DNA of 64,000 bases. Origin: Sulfuritalea sp. (GTDB taxonomy: Bacteria; Pseudomonadota; Gammaproteobacteria; Burkholderiales; Rhodocyclaceae). This document shows positions 38,042-49,868 of the stretch, one piece after another. The position numbers and the translations under genes were made by a program. The notes under the pieces are model-generated. The model saw only the letters and a list, made by a program, of their open reading frames with translations. It did not search any database and was not told the origin of the DNA. The DNA is taken from assembly GCA_030680805.1 (NCBI GenBank), contig JAUXUK010000041.1, forward strand, positions 1-64,000. Direction: 5' to 3'. Every line of letters starts with the position of its first letter. The first letter of the stretch is position 1.

Positions 38042-39751
38042 TTACAGTTCCTCGGCCAGAATCATTTCCGACAGCCCCTTGCCGGCGGCCACCATCGGGT
38101 AGACGTTGGCCGTCTGATCGGTCAGGAAATCCATGAAGACAAGGTCATTCTTGTGCTTGGTGAAAGCCTCGCGCAAAGCCGGCTCAACATCGGCCGGACG
38201 TTCTATCTTCATGCCCACATGCCCGTAGGCTTCCGCCAGCTTGACGAAATCCGGCAACGCATCGACGTAGGATTCGGCGTAGCGGTTGCCATGGAACATC
38301 TGCTGCCACTGCCGCACCATGCCGAGATAGCGGTTGTTGAGATTGATGATCTTGATCGGCAGACGAAACTGCTTGGCTGTCGACAACTCCTGGATGTTCA
38401 TCTGAATCGAGCCTTCACCGGTCACGCAGGCCACCGTCGCTTTCGGATTTGCGAAGCGCACGCCCATCGCATAGGGCAAGCCGACGCCCATCGTGCCAAG
38501 ACCGCCGGAGTTGATCCAACGCCGGGGCTTGTCGAATTTGTAATACTGAGCCGCCCACATCTGATGCTGACCCACGTCAGAGGTAATGAAGGCATCTCCA
38601 CCCGTGACTTCGTAGAGCTTCTCCACCACGTACTGGGGCATGATGACTTCCTTGCCCTGCTTGTACTTAAGCGATTTCTTGCCACGCCATTCGTCGATCT
38701 GCTTCCACCAGGCCGCCAGCGATTTCGGATCAGGCACGCCGGCCGAGGCTTCGAGCAGCTTCTGCAGTTCGTCAAGCACATCCGGCAGGTTGCCGACGAT
38801 GGGCACATCGACCTTGACACGCTTGGAAATCGAGGACGGGTCTACGTCTATGTGAATGATCTTTCGTGACACCTCGGCAAAATGCGCCGGATTGCCAATC
38901 ACGCGATCGTCGAACCGCGCACCCACGGCAATCAGCACGTCGCAATTCTGCATGGCCATATTGGCTTCATAGGTGCCATGCATGCCGAGCATGCCGAGAG
39001 ATTGCTTGTCGGTTGCCGGATAGCCCCCCAAGCCCATAAGAGTGTTCGTCACCGGGTAACCCAGACTGCGAGCGAGTTTTGTCAGCCTGTCCGCGGCATC
39101 CGAGAGGATTACGCCGCCACCGGCGTAAATCATCGGCCGCCTGGCTTCCAGCAGCATCTGCACCGCCTTCTTGATCTGGCCGCTGTGCCCCTTCACCACC
39201 GGATTGTAGGAGCGCATGGTGACCGATTTGGGGTACTCGAACTCGCACTTCTGGTTGGTGATGTCTTTCGGGATATCGACCAGCACCGGACCGGGGCGGC
39301 CGGTCTTGGCGATGTAGAAAGCCTTCTTCAAGGTTATCGCCAGATCCCTGACATCCTTGACCAGGAAATTATGCTTCACGCAGGGGCGGGTAATGCCGAC
39401 AGTGTCGCATTCCTGAAAGGCGTCCTGCCCGATGTAGGCCGTGGGTACTTGCCCACTGATGATGACCATCGGGATCGAGTCCATATGTGCCGTGGCAATC
39501 CCGGTCACCGCATTGGTCACGCCGGGGCCCGAGGTAACCAGGCAGACGCCGATCTTGTTGGACGAACGGGAATAGGCGTCCGCCGCATGAACGGCCGCCT
39601 GCTCATGGCGAACCAGCACATGCTTGAACTTGTCCTGCTTGAAGAGTTCGTCGTAAATGAAAAGAACTGAGCCGCCGGGATAGCCGAATACATATTCGAC
39701 CTTTTCCTCGTGCAAGCACCTGATTACAATTTCTGCGCCAGTTAGCTGCAT
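38042..39751 (-). CDS. ilvB: acetolactate synthase large (catalytic) subunit
   Basis: A 569-residue ThDP/FAD enzyme of valine, leucine and isoleucine synthesis. The activating glutamate is in VRHEQAAVHAADAYSR. GARFDDRVIGNPAHFA belongs to the FAD domain and VTGEGSIQMNIQELSTA to the ThDP motif, ending at NLNNRYLGMVRQW. It begins the ilv operon. A sigma-70-like promoter lies about 40 bases upstream. Confidence 0.97.
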   Translation of the reverse strand: MQLTGAEIVIRCLHEEKVEYVFGYPGGSVLFIYDELFKQDKFKHVLVRHEQAAVHAADAYSRSSNKIGVCLVTSGPGVTNAVTGIATAHMDSIPMVIISGQVPTAYIGQDAFQECDTVGITRPCVKHNFLVKDVRDLAITLKKAFYIAKTGRPGPVLVDIPKDITNQKCEFEYPKSVTMRSYNPVVKGHSGQIKKAVQMLLEARRPMIYAGGGVILSDAADRLTKLARSLGYPVTNTLMGLGGYPATDKQSLGMLGMHGTYEANMAMQNCDVLIAVGARFDDRVIGNPAHFAEVSRKIIHIDVDPSSISKRVKVDVPIVGNLPDVLDELQKLLEASAGVPDPKSLAAWWKQIDEWRGKKSLKYKQGKEVIMPQYVVEKLYEVTGGDAFITSDVGQHQMWAAQYYKFDKPRRWINSGGLGTMGVGLPYAMGVRFANPKATVACVTGEGSIQMNIQELSTAKQFRLPIKIINLNNRYLGMVRQWQQMFHGNRYAESYVDALPDFVKLAEAYGHVGMKIERPADVEPALREAFTKHKNDLVFMDFLTDQTANVYPMVAAGKGLSEMILAEEL

Positions 39752-39788
39752 TGGTTACACCTGTTACACTTTTCGAGTGAAACGTATA

Positions 39789-39817
39789 ACCTTACTGTCT
39801 CGTCCGCGAATGGTCAA
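39789..39817 (-). promoter_or_regulatory. candidate promoter for ilvBHC
   Basis: TTGACC (39812-39817, minus strand) and a weaker TAAGGT (39789-39794) are separated by 17 bases in the divergent spacer between ilvB and the sigma factor gene. The -35 is good and the -10 is only three of six. Confidence 0.4.
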
Positions 39818-39874
39818 GATTTTTAGTCTTTTCTTCGCACTGAAAAACTGCTGAATGCTGGCAGGAGCTATCCT

Positions 39875-40438
39875 CTGGGTTCCCGAACCGAACTATCCGA
39901 CTTCCTCGCCAGCGTAGAGCGACGCGCCTTCAAGCAGGCCATGTTCGCCATCCGCAATGAGGAGACCGCACTGGACATTGTCCAGGATGCGATGATGAGA
40001 CTCGCTGAGAAATACGGTGACCGCCCGGTCGTGGAATGGCCGATGCTGTTTCAGCGAATCCTGCAAAACGCCATCCGCGACAATTACCGGCGATCAAAGG
40101 TCCGCTCTCTTTGGACCACCCTGCTATCGTCCCTTTCTCCCAATGATGACGAGGATGCAGATCCGCTTGAAACTTTTTCGGCTGAAAACGAGTCTGATGG
40201 ACTGGCGACACCGCACCGGCAACTGGAACGCTCGCAACTCCTTGGTGTTATTGAAAAAGAAGTCGAGAAACTACCTCCACGTCAACGCGAAGCCTTCCTG
40301 ATGCGTTATTGGGAGGAAATGGATATTGCCGAAACTGCGGCGGCCATGGGGTGTTCGGAAGGCAGCGTAAAGACGCATTGTTCGCGGGCCACTCACACTC
40401 TGGCTGTAGCACTCAAGGCGAAAGGCATAGAGCTATGA
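39875..40438 (+). CDS. ECF-type RNA polymerase sigma factor
   Basis: A 187-residue sigma-70 family factor with region 2 (ALDIVQDAMMRLAEKYG, WPMLFQRILQNAIRDNYRR) and region 4 (LPPRQREAFLMRYWEEMDIAETAAAMGCSEGSVKTHCSRA). The first in-frame ATG is at 39941, but the homologous segment SDFLASVERRAFKQA lies upstream of it. A CTG at 39875 with AGGAG 7 bases before it is the best start. The frame opens at 39827 and offers no ATG, GTG or TTG with a ribosome-binding site there. It overlaps the DUF3619 gene by four bases, and DUF3106 and RDD genes follow, the usual betaproteobacterial order. Confidence 0.88.
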   Translation: MGSRTELSDFLASVERRAFKQAMFAIRNEETALDIVQDAMMRLAEKYGDRPVVEWPMLFQRILQNAIRDNYRRSKVRSLWTTLLSSLSPNDDEDADPLETFSAENESDGLATPHRQLERSQLLGVIEKEVEKLPPRQREAFLMRYWEEMDIAETAAAMGCSEGSVKTHCSRATHTLAVALKAKGIEL

Positions 40439-40821
40439 ATGAAGATACTGAATTCGGTTACAAGGCAAGGCAGATCCTCAATCAGGGCGTTGATAGCCTT
40501 GCTGAGAGTGTGGCTGTACGCCTCCATCGAGCCCGTCAGATGGCCTTGAACAGCCAGAGAATCCCGGTGCAGGGTCTGCGCTTGGCCGGGATCGGCCAAG
40601 AAGTGGAACATGCGTTGTTTTCAAATGTCCGCACCTTGGCTGCCCTCATGGCCCTGACTGTGGGTGTAATGGGAACCTATTACTGGAATGCTTTTCAACA
40701 GGCTCAGGAATACGAGGAAATAGACAGCGCCCTGCTCACGGACGAACTGCCCCCGTCCGCTTACCTTGATCGAGGCTTCCACGTATGGCTCGAGCGCGCT
40801 TCGGACTCATCCTCGCAGTAG
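40435..40821 (+). CDS. DUF3619 protein, putative anti-sigma partner
   Basis: A 128-residue protein with one transmembrane helix (NVRTLAALMALTVGVMGTYYW, about 62-82). A short cytoplasmic N-terminal part begins EFGYKARQILNQGVDSLAESVA. The family (DUF3619) is always coded just after this sigma factor, and the topology suits an anti-sigma factor, but that role is an inference. The start ATG overlaps the sigma stop (ATGA). Confidence 0.85.
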   Translation: MNEDTEFGYKARQILNQGVDSLAESVAVRLHRARQMALNSQRIPVQGLRLAGIGQEVEHALFSNVRTLAALMALTVGVMGTYYWNAFQQAQEYEEIDSALLTDELPPSAYLDRGFHVWLERASDSSSQ

Positions 40822-41315
40822 CGCTCTGGCTGGCCTCTCCGCTCGGCCATGCTGTCGTCCCTCCCCTGCCTCAACCAACCTGGGCTGAATTGAGCGGGGA
40901 GCAGAAGCGCGTTCTCGCCCCGCTCGCCCCTGAATGGGACAAGATGGAAGGTTTCCGGCGCAAGAAGTGGCTTGGCATCGCCCAACGCTACCAGTCCATG
41001 AGCGCGGATGAGCAGGCTCGAATGCAGCGCCGGATGACTGCTTGGGCGAAGCTCACGCCTGATGAGCGCAAACGTGCGAGAGAACAATACAAAACGCTGC
41101 AAAAAGCTCCTCCCGAGAAGAAGGAGGCAGTTAAATTGAAATGGCAGGAGTACAAGGAACTGCCTGAAAGCGAAAAGACGCGCCTCAAAGCCGAAGCAGC
41201 AAGCAAGCCGACGCCGCGCCCTCCGCCATCAAAGCAGGCAGTTGCCGTTAAGCCGCCCCCCACATCGGGCAGCCCCCCCGCGAACGCACCAGCCAGCCAG
41301 CCAGCAGCTCGCTAG
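40785..41315 (+). CDS. DUF3106 secreted protein
   Basis: A 176-residue protein with a signal peptide (FGLILAVALWLASPLGHA). The body is a Trp/Lys-rich repeat of the type 'L...W..L....R..W..' (PTWAELSGEQKRVLAPLAPEW, then WLGIAQRYQSMSADEQARM, WAKLTPDERKRAREQYK). This is the DUF3106 pattern. The C-terminal 45 residues are Pro/Ala/Ser-rich and probably disordered. It overlaps DUF3619 by 37 bases. Periplasmic function unknown. Confidence 0.88.
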   Translation: MARARFGLILAVALWLASPLGHAVVPPLPQPTWAELSGEQKRVLAPLAPEWDKMEGFRRKKWLGIAQRYQSMSADEQARMQRRMTAWAKLTPDERKRAREQYKTLQKAPPEKKEAVKLKWQEYKELPESEKTRLKAEAASKPTPRPPPSKQAVAVKPPPTSGSPPANAPASQPAAR

Positions 41316-41327
41316 TTGTCCGTCGCA

Positions 41328-41768
41328 ATGCCTGCCCCTGTAGCCAGTGCCATGGCGCCGCTGCCAGGAATAGCCCGTCGCATCGCCAGCATGGCCTACG
41401 AAAGCCTCCTGTTGCTGGGCGTTCTTTCGCTGGCCTTCATGGTGCCGCATCTTGCCTTGGGCGTGGGCTTCGAGATCGTACTACCGGGTTGGGTGCTGAT
41501 CAGCCACGTCTTCGCGGTGATGGGTGCCTACTTCATCTGGTATTGGCGCCATGGCGGGCAAACGCTGGCGATGCAGACCTGGAAAATAGCGCTGACAACC
41601 CCGAGCGGAGCACCGCCATCCCTTGCACAACTTGCGCTGCGCTATGTCGTGGCGTGGCCAAGCGTGGTCTGCCTTGGAGTTGGACTGTTATGGGCGTTGA
41701 TTGACCGCGACGGACAGTTTCTTCATGACCGGCTGGCGGGCACCCGAATAGTGTTCAGGCGAGACTAG
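41328..41768 (+). CDS. RDD family membrane protein
   Basis: A 146-residue protein with about three transmembrane helices. The name-giving residues are visible: R of GIARRIASMAYESLLL (helix 1) and the two later Asp in DRDGQFLHDRLAGTRIV. RDD proteins are often of unknown or transport-related function. ATG 41328 is preferred over TTG 41316, which is only one base from the previous stop. Fourth gene of the sigma factor cluster. Confidence 0.88.
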   Translation: MPAPVASAMAPLPGIARRIASMAYESLLLLGVLSLAFMVPHLALGVGFEIVLPGWVLISHVFAVMGAYFIWYWRHGGQTLAMQTWKIALTTPSGAPPSLAQLALRYVVAWPSVVCLGVGLLWALIDRDGQFLHDRLAGTRIVFRRD

Positions 41769-41787
41769 GCGCAGGCATCGAAACCGC

Positions 41788-42867
41788 TTAGCGTCGCTCG
41801 ACCCACCAAAGCATTGCGGCCGCAGTTACCAGAAAAAGCACACTGGGTGTTATTGCCGAAAAGAAGGGGGGCCAACTATTGATCGCCCCAAGGCTGGAAA
41901 ATAGACCGTTCAGCATATGGAACCCGATCCCCAGCATGATGCCGGCAAACACGCGAATGCTCACGGCTCCCATGCGATCCTGCATGTAGGCAAAAGGCAG
42001 CGCCAGCGCCATCATCACAAGGGCCGCCAGGGGATAAATCAGCTTTTTCCACATTGCGATGACGTAGCGATCGGTCTTCTGCTGGTTTCCGCTCAGATGG
42101 CGTATGTAGAGATACAAATTCACCAATGACATGCGCTCGGGAACCACCAGCAGCACCGCCAGCAAGTCAGGATTGAGCGCCGACTTCCAATTCAGTTCGC
42201 CATACCGCTCGACACTTGCCGAGTCCCCGGAAAATACAGTACGGACCACCCCCTCAAGTGACCAGCTGCCCGCAGCCACGTAGCGTCCTCGCTCGGCCTG
42301 GCTGATCGACCGCAACTGGAACCGCTCATCGAAATCAAATATGCGCACGTTCTGCAGCGTGGCGTCCGGAAGCACTTCGCGAACATTCACGAACGCGCGC
42401 TCGTCCCTGACCCACAAACCGGAACGAAATTCCTGAGCCACCAGAGAGCCCATGGCCTTGAGCCTGAGTTGCTGGGCAGCCCTCTCCGCGGGAGGGGCAA
42501 CAAACTCGCCCACCATAAGCGTCAGCGCCGCGAACACCAGTCCGATCTTCGTCAATGTGACCAGCAAATCCCGCGTCGAGAGGCCTGCGGCACGCAGCAC
42601 GGTAATCTCTGAATGACGAGCGAGGACCGTAAGCGCATAAAGGGTTCCGATCAGAACGCCGATCGGAAACAGTTCATACAATCGTCCAGGCAAAGTCAGG
42701 GTCACATAGCCGAGCGCATGCTGCAACTGATACCCGCCCTTGCCTATGCTTTCAAGCTGATGGATCAGGTCAAAGAAGGCGAACAGCATCAAGAACGCGG
42801 TCAGTACCAGGGCGGTGGACGCATAGATCTCCCGCGCCAGATGACGCTCGTAGAGCTTCAGCGCCAT
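41788..42867 (-). CDS. lptG: LPS export permease LptG
   Basis: A 359-residue permease that with LptF and LptB pulls lipopolysaccharide from the inner membrane into the LptA bridge. Six helices are split by a large periplasmic beta-jellyroll (about 100-265). The cytoplasmic coupling segment RHSEITVLRAAGLSTRDLL is characteristic. The start MALKLYERHLAREIY at 42867 overlaps lptF by 10 bases; the frame remains open upstream to 43191 but that part belongs to lptF. Confidence 0.94.
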   Translation of the reverse strand: MALKLYERHLAREIYASTALVLTAFLMLFAFFDLIHQLESIGKGGYQLQHALGYVTLTLPGRLYELFPIGVLIGTLYALTVLARHSEITVLRAAGLSTRDLLVTLTKIGLVFAALTLMVGEFVAPPAERAAQQLRLKAMGSLVAQEFRSGLWVRDERAFVNVREVLPDATLQNVRIFDFDERFQLRSISQAERGRYVAAGSWSLEGVVRTVFSGDSASVERYGELNWKSALNPDLLAVLLVVPERMSLVNLYLYIRHLSGNQQKTDRYVIAMWKKLIYPLAALVMMALALPFAYMQDRMGAVSIRVFAGIMLGIGFHMLNGLFSSLGAINSWPPFFSAITPSVLFLVTAAAMLWWVERR

Positions 42868-43940
42868 CGCACTTTGCCCCAGGCAAGCGGATTCTGCCGG
42901 CGATAAAACAAGACAATGAGGAGCAGGAACATTCCCACGTGCACCGCCCATACACCGATCTCGAAACCCAACTTCCCTTGCGCAACCCATGCCTGACTGA
43001 CGCTGAGCAAATTGCTGTAGACCATGTAGGTCAGCAGCGCAAAAACCAGATTGTTGGTACGTCCGGCGCGCGGATTGACGAACGACAGGGGGATGGCCAG
43101 AATCGCCAGATTCAGGGCCGCCAGCGGCAACCCCAGACGCCAAAGCAGTTCGGCAAGATGGACCGGCTGCGGGTCGCGCAGCAGATCCCACAACGGTTTG
43201 GTACGTGGTGATTCCTCGAACCCGCGCGCCTCCTTGGTTTCGACACGCAAAGCATAGCGATCGAATTCCATCACCCGGTATTCGGCTGTTCCGGCTGTTC
43301 CTTCATAGCGTCGCCCACGATCAAGGACCAGAAAACGATCTCCATTGGGCATGGTTTCCGTATGGCCTTGCGCCGTTGCCATCACGCCCAGCCTGCCTTG
43401 CTGAATGGAACTGATGAAAACGTTCTTCACCTTGCCTTCCTCACCCGCCATGCTCTCGACAAAAAACACCCGGTCGGCCGCACCTGACTCATTGAATGCG
43501 CCCGGTGACACACGGGATACGTCATCGCGTTGATCCATGGTCTGACGGTAGGCCTCGCTCTTCTGGGTCGCCCAGGGCGCCAGCAGCAAAGAAAGGATCG
43601 CTATCACGACCACGGGTGGCCCGACAAACTTCAGCACCGGCTTGATCCATGCAGTCAACGGAATGCCTGACGCCAGCCACACAACCATTTCCGAATCGCG
43701 ATACCAACGCGACAGGGTCATCAGCACGGCAACGAACAACGTCAATGAAAGAAGCACCGGCAGATAACTGATGGCACGAAAGCCCAGCAGTGCGATGACC
43801 GCCTCAGAGGCGAGCCTCCCGCCGGCTGCATCACCCAGCAGACGAATCAGCTGGGTGGTCATCAGAATCGCAAACAGCGCGACAAAGACCCCCGCTGCCG
43901 TGTGGGTGAATTCCCGAATTGCCGCGCGCTGAAAAATCAT
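42858..43940 (-). CDS. lptF: LPS export permease LptF
   Basis: A 360-residue partner permease of LptG with the same 3+3 helix plan and periplasmic jellyroll between about 130 and 260. YRDSEMVVWLASGIPLTAW is the coupling helix equivalent. Starts MIFQRAAIREFTHTAAGVFVAL. It is divergent from pepA, an arrangement common in proteobacteria, with a 121-base spacer carrying both promoters. Confidence 0.94.
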   Translation of the reverse strand: MIFQRAAIREFTHTAAGVFVALFAILMTTQLIRLLGDAAGGRLASEAVIALLGFRAISYLPVLLSLTLFVAVLMTLSRWYRDSEMVVWLASGIPLTAWIKPVLKFVGPPVVVIAILSLLLAPWATQKSEAYRQTMDQRDDVSRVSPGAFNESGAADRVFFVESMAGEEGKVKNVFISSIQQGRLGVMATAQGHTETMPNGDRFLVLDRGRRYEGTAGTAEYRVMEFDRYALRVETKEARGFEESPRTKPLWDLLRDPQPVHLAELLWRLGLPLAALNLAILAIPLSFVNPRAGRTNNLVFALLTYMVYSNLLSVSQAWVAQGKLGFEIGVWAVHVGMFLLLIVLFYRRQNPLAWGKVRWR

Positions 43941-44061
43941 GGTGTAGCGGCCTGCCTGCTTTGACTTTTAGTGAAAACTTGGGGAATAATCGAGGTACTA
44001 CTGGAAATCACTCGAAACATGAAGATTTCTCCTATTTCCCTCATTCCCCGAGGAGAGTGTC

Positions 44062-45585
44062 TTGGAATTTAGCATAAAGAGCGGAAGCCCGGAAAAGCAG
44101 CGCAGCGCCTGCGTTGTGGTTGGCGTCTTCGAACCGAGAAAGCTTTCGGCGTCCGCGGAGAAAGTGGACAACGCGGCGCAGCAGTTTCTCAGCGACATCC
44201 TGCGTCGGGGTGACATGGAGGGCAAGGCCGGCACCAGCCTGCTGCTGCACGGCGTCCCCGGTGTCGAAGCGGATCGCGTCCTGCTGGTAGGGCTCGGCAA
44301 GGAACGGGAATTTCGCGAAAAGGAATACAGGGCAGCGCTGGCAACGGCGGTTCGCCAGCTCAATGAAACCGGCGGCTTCGACGGCACCCTCTATCTGACG
44401 GAACTTGACGTAAAAAAACGGGATGTGGCCTGGAAAATCCGACAAGCCGCGCTCGTGGTGCAGGAAACCGTCTACCGCTTCGATCGCCTCAAGTCGAAAA
44501 AGGACGAAGTGCGTCGGCCGCTGCGAAAGCTGACATTCTGCGTTACCCGGCGCAACGAGCTGGCCGTCGCCGAGGCCGCTTTGGCAGAAGGCCTGGCGAT
44601 TGCAGCAGGGGTCGAACTGGCCAAGGACCTCGGCAATCTGCCGGGCAACATCTGCACGCCGACCTATCTCGCTGACCAGGCGAAGCAGCTGGCGAAATCG
44701 CACGGCCTTGGGGTCGATGTCCTGGATCGCGGGGACATGGAAAAGCTGGGGATGAACACCCTGCTCTCCGTCGCCCGTGGATCGCACGAACCGCCGAAAT
44801 TCATCGTTCTGCGCCATGCCGGCGGCGCTACCGGAACAAAACCGGTAGTACTGGTCGGCAAGGGCATCACCTTCGATTCCGGCGGCATTTCCCTGAAGCC
44901 GGGGCCGGAAATGGACGAGATGAAGTACGACATGTGCGGCGCCGCCAGCGTGCTCGGAACACTCAAGGCAGTGGCCATGATGAAGCTGCCGCTCAACATC
45001 GTCGGCGTCATCCCGTCCACGGAAAACATGCCCGGAGGCGCGGCGACAAAACCCGGAGATGTAATAACTTCAATGTCGGGCCAGACCGTCGAAATCCTCA
45101 ACACGGATGCCGAGGGCCGCCTGATCCTGTGTGATGCCCTGACCTACGTCGAACGCTTTGATCCGGAGTGCGTGGTTGATATCGCCACGTTGACGGGAGC
45201 GTGCGTGATCGCACTGGGGCATGTGGCGACCGGCTTGCTCGCCAATCATGACGGTCTGGCGCGAAATTTGATCGATGCGGGACACGACTCCTACGACCGG
45301 GCCTGGCAACTGCCGCTGTGGGATGATTATCAGGAGCAACTCAAAAGCAACTTTGCCGACATGGCAAATATCGGCGGCCGGCCGGCCGGCACCATAACGG
45401 CCGCTTGCTTCCTCGCCCGATTCACCGACAAGTATCACTGGGCACATCTCGACATCGCGGGCACGGCATGGCGTTCCGGCAAGGAAAAGGGGGCAACCGG
45501 ACGACCGGTGCCCTTGCTCACGCACTTCCTTATGGATCGCGCCAGTCGAGCGCCAAAGCCAGCCGGCAAGCGTAAGCGGGGATGA
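44062..45585 (+). CDS. pepA: leucyl aminopeptidase (M17)
   Basis: A 507-residue cytosolic aminopeptidase with two metals. [17 protein letters not shown] supplies the Lys and Asp and [10 protein letters not shown] is the M17 signature. The N-terminal domain spans about 1-170. It starts with TTG at 44062, eleven bases after the start of AGGAGAG; there is no ATG in a better place. It overlaps holC by four bases. PepA can also bind DNA, but nothing here indicates that. Confidence 0.95.
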   Translation: MEFSIKSGSPEKQRSACVVVGVFEPRKLSASAEKVDNAAQQFLSDILRRGDMEGKAGTSLLLHGVPGVEADRVLLVGLGKEREFREKEYRAALATAVRQLNETGGFDGTLYLTELDVKKRDVAWKIRQAALVVQETVYRFDRLKSKKDEVRRPLRKLTFCVTRRNELAVAEAALAEGLAIAAGVELAKDLGNLPGNICTPTYLADQAKQLAKSHGLGVDVLDRGDMEKLGMNTLLSVARGSHEPPKFIVLRHAGGATGTKPVVLVGKGITFDSGGISLKPGPEMDEMKYDMCGAASVLGTLKAVAMMKLPLNIVGVIPSTENMPGGAATKPGDVITSMSGQTVEILNTDAEGRLILCDALTYVERFDPECVVDIATLTGACVIALGHVATGLLANHDGLARNLIDAGHDSYDRAWQLPLWDDYQEQLKSNFADMANIGGRPAGTITAACFLARFTDKYHWAHLDIAGTAWRSGKEKGATGRPVPLLTHFLMDRASRAPKPAGKRKRG

Positions 45586-46007
45586 CACAAATCACCTTTT
45601 TGCACGGTGCGCTCGACAGGCTGGAGGCGGTCGTCGCCTGGCTTGCGCAGGCCAGCAGGGAAGGCAAACCGGTACTTGTCTACGTGCCGGCTGCCGAGCG
45701 CGGCGAAAAGCTGGATCGCCTGCTGTGGACACACCCTGCGACAGGATTCACAGCCCATTGCCGCACTGGGGACAAGCTGGCGGCAGAAACTCCGATCGTT
45801 CTTGCGCCTGATCTCGATCATCCGGTGCATGACGAATGCCTGTTGAATCTGTCAGACGAAATTCCGCCGGGTTTCAGCCGCTTTCAGCAGTTGATCGAAA
45901 TCGTCAGTGCCGACGATGGTGACAGGCTTCCGGGCCGCGAACGCTTTCGCTTTTACAGGGAGCGCGGCTATCCGCTGGAAGCGCGCGATATCTCGAAGGG
46001 TATGTAG
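45582..46007 (+). CDS. holC: DNA polymerase III chi subunit
   Basis: A 141-residue clamp-loader accessory subunit that links the polymerase to [23 protein letters not shown] opens the domain and [18 protein letters not shown] is the conserved loop. [23 protein letters not shown] follows, and the end is [14 protein letters not shown]. Coupled to pepA by ATGA, as in most proteobacteria. Confidence 0.94.
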   Translation: MTQITFLHGALDRLEAVVAWLAQASREGKPVLVYVPAAERGEKLDRLLWTHPATGFTAHCRTGDKLAAETPIVLAPDLDHPVHDECLLNLSDEIPPGFSRFQQLIEIVSADDGDRLPGRERFRFYRERGYPLEARDISKGM

Positions 46008-46010
46008 AGC

Positions 46011-46417
46011 ATGGCTGACGACAATACTGCTGATCTGCTGCGCAAGGCCGATGCGCTGATCAAACGCACCCGGGTATACGTGGCAGGGTCCTCGGTACCG
46101 ACGGTAGCAGCCACGCCCCCTGAAGACGACTTGCCTATCCTCACCGACATCGTCACCGAACACGAAGCTGCGCTTGCCACGGCGCCGCCGCACATGCAAC
46201 AGCATCTCGACGCACTTCGCGAAGAGCTGTCACGCTGGCTTGATCAGGAGTTGCCGCAAGCGGTGCTCAAGGTCACGGACGGATTGGCCGACCAGTTGAT
46301 GGGAGAACTTACCGATCAGGCGGAAAAGAACCTGTTGCCACGCCTGATCGCGCGACTTGACGGTACAGCCTCACAGTCCGACGATCGCAAGAAAAGCGAA
46401 ACGCAGCAACCGAAAGA

Positions 46418-46421
<4 letters not shown>
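46011..46421 (+). CDS. conserved hypothetical protein downstream of holC
   Basis: A 136-residue, acidic protein that I do not recognise as a named family. The first half carries PEDDLPILTDIVTEHE, a short motif seen in betaproteobacterial proteins coded after holC. The middle (MQQHLDALREELSRWLDQELPQAV) is helical and ends in an E/K-rich tail. No signal peptide or membrane helix. It follows holC by three bases and overlaps the convergent GST gene by four. Confidence 0.7.
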
Positions 46422-48546
<2,125 letters not shown>

Positions 48547-48547
48547 C

Positions 48548-48877
48548 ATGGCTTTCGCCGAAAACCTGAAACAACTGCCCCGCATCTCGCATCTGACCGC
48601 AATCCAGTTGCTTGACAGCGATGGCGGCGTCGCGGCCACGATCGAGAACAAGCCGGGCCAGACCGGTTCGCTGTCGATCTACAACCATCTCGGACAGATT
48701 TACGGCGCCATTACCGTTGAAGCCGCGAAAAAGGGACTGGAACTCTATGCCGAGCACACCGACGATGCCCGGCAGAATCCTGGAAAGCACCCCAACATCG
48801 ATCGCCTGCTGGCAATGGCGGCTGATGGCAAGGCACTGCTGCGCGTGAAGCACGTCTTCGCCACAGGAACCGACTAG
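48548..48877 (+). CDS. DUF2322 protein
   Basis: A 109-residue cytosolic protein matching DUF2322, a small betaproteobacterial family (NLKQLPRISHLTAIQLLDSD, SLSIYNHLGQIYG, HTDDARQNPGKHPNIDRLL). Function unknown. It begins one base after the purB stop and probably shares its transcript. Confidence 0.85.
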   Translation: MAFAENLKQLPRISHLTAIQLLDSDGGVAATIENKPGQTGSLSIYNHLGQIYGAITVEAAKKGLELYAEHTDDARQNPGKHPNIDRLLAMAADGKALLRVKHVFATGTD

Positions 48878-48928
48878 CCCCGGCGTCGGGCGCGCACCAG
48901 GCAGGACTCCCGCAGCGCCCTCTGTTCC

Positions 48929-49867
48929 CTACACAACGGCTTCCTGCTTCTCGACCTTGGGCTGTACGAACTGCGCGCGCGAAACGCCGAGCCACATCAC
49001 CAGCGGGCTGGCGACCAGGACCGAGGAATAGATGCCGAAACAAATGCCGATGGTCAGCGCCAGGGCGAAGTAATGCAGGGCCGGGCCGCCGAAAATCAGC
49101 ATCGAGGTCACCATCATCTGGGTCGAGCCGTGGGTGATGATGGTGCGCGAAATGGTGCTGGTGATGGCGTGGTCCAGCACCTCCGGCGTGGTCATGCCGC
49201 GCTTCTTCTTGAAGGTTTCGCGCACCCGGTCGAACACCACCACCGACTCGTTCACCGAGTAGCCCAGCACCGCCAGCACCGCGGCCAGCACCGGCAGCGA
49301 GAACTCCCACTGGAAGAAGGAGAAGAAGCCGAGGATGATCACCACGTCATGCATGTTGGCGATGATGGCCGAGAGGGCAAAGCGCCACTCGAAACGGAAG
49401 GCCAGATAGAGCATGATGCCCGCCACCACCAGCAGCAGCGCCAGGGCGCCGTCCTCGGCAAGCTCCTTGCCCACCTGCGGCCCGACGAACTCGACCCGCT
49501 TCAGCGCCGGCGCCGTGCCACCGGCGCCGGCTTTTGCAAGCGAGGCCATGACCTGATCACCGACCTTCGAGCTTTCCGTGCCCTTCACCAGCGGAACGCG
49601 GATCAGCACGTCGCGCGAGGAACCAAAATTCTGCACCTGGGTATCGGTAAAGCCGTCGCCTTCCAGCTGCTTGCGGATTTGTGTCAGGTCGGCCGCCTGG
49701 GCGTAGCCGACTTCGATCAACGTACCGCCGGTGAACTCGACGGAAAAATGCAGGCCGCGGGTGGCGAGGAAGAACACCGCCAGCAAAAAAGTGATCAACG
49801 AGATGATGTTGAACACCAGTGCGTGGCGCATGAAGGGGATGTCTTTGCGGATGCGGAAAAATTCCAT
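48929..49867 (-). CDS. secF: protein translocase subunit SecF
   Basis: A 312-residue RND-like membrane subunit. GLHFSVEFTGGTLIEVGY is in the first periplasmic part. Transmembrane helices carry the conserved GYSVNESVVVFDRVRE and the C-terminal STQMMVTSMLIFGGPALH. With SecD it uses the proton motive force to finish protein export. A degenerate copy of the dispersed repeat encodes KAGAGGTA at about residues 111-119, in the periplasmic loop. It starts one base after secD. Confidence 0.96.
   Translation of the reverse strand: MEFFRIRKDIPFMRHALVFNIISLITFLLAVFFLATRGLHFSVEFTGGTLIEVGYAQAADLTQIRKQLEGDGFTDTQVQNFGSSRDVLIRVPLVKGTESSKVGDQVMASLAKAGAGGTAPALKRVEFVGPQVGKELAEDGALALLLVVAGIMLYLAFRFEWRFALSAIIANMHDVVIILGFFSFFQWEFSLPVLAAVLAVLGYSVNESVVVFDRVRETFKKKRGMTTPEVLDHAITSTISRTIITHGSTQMMVTSMLIFGGPALHYFALALTIGICFGIYSSVLVASPLVMWLGVSRAQFVQPKVEKQEAVV
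49511..49535. repeat. dispersed repeat, degenerate short form, inside secF
   Basis: CGCCGTGCCACCG followed by GCGCCGGCTTTT, four mismatches to the best copy. In frame on the minus strand, it encodes KAGAGGTA in a non-conserved loop. It may be an old copy or a coincidence of GC-rich coding. Confidence 0.4.
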
Positions 49868-49868
49868 G

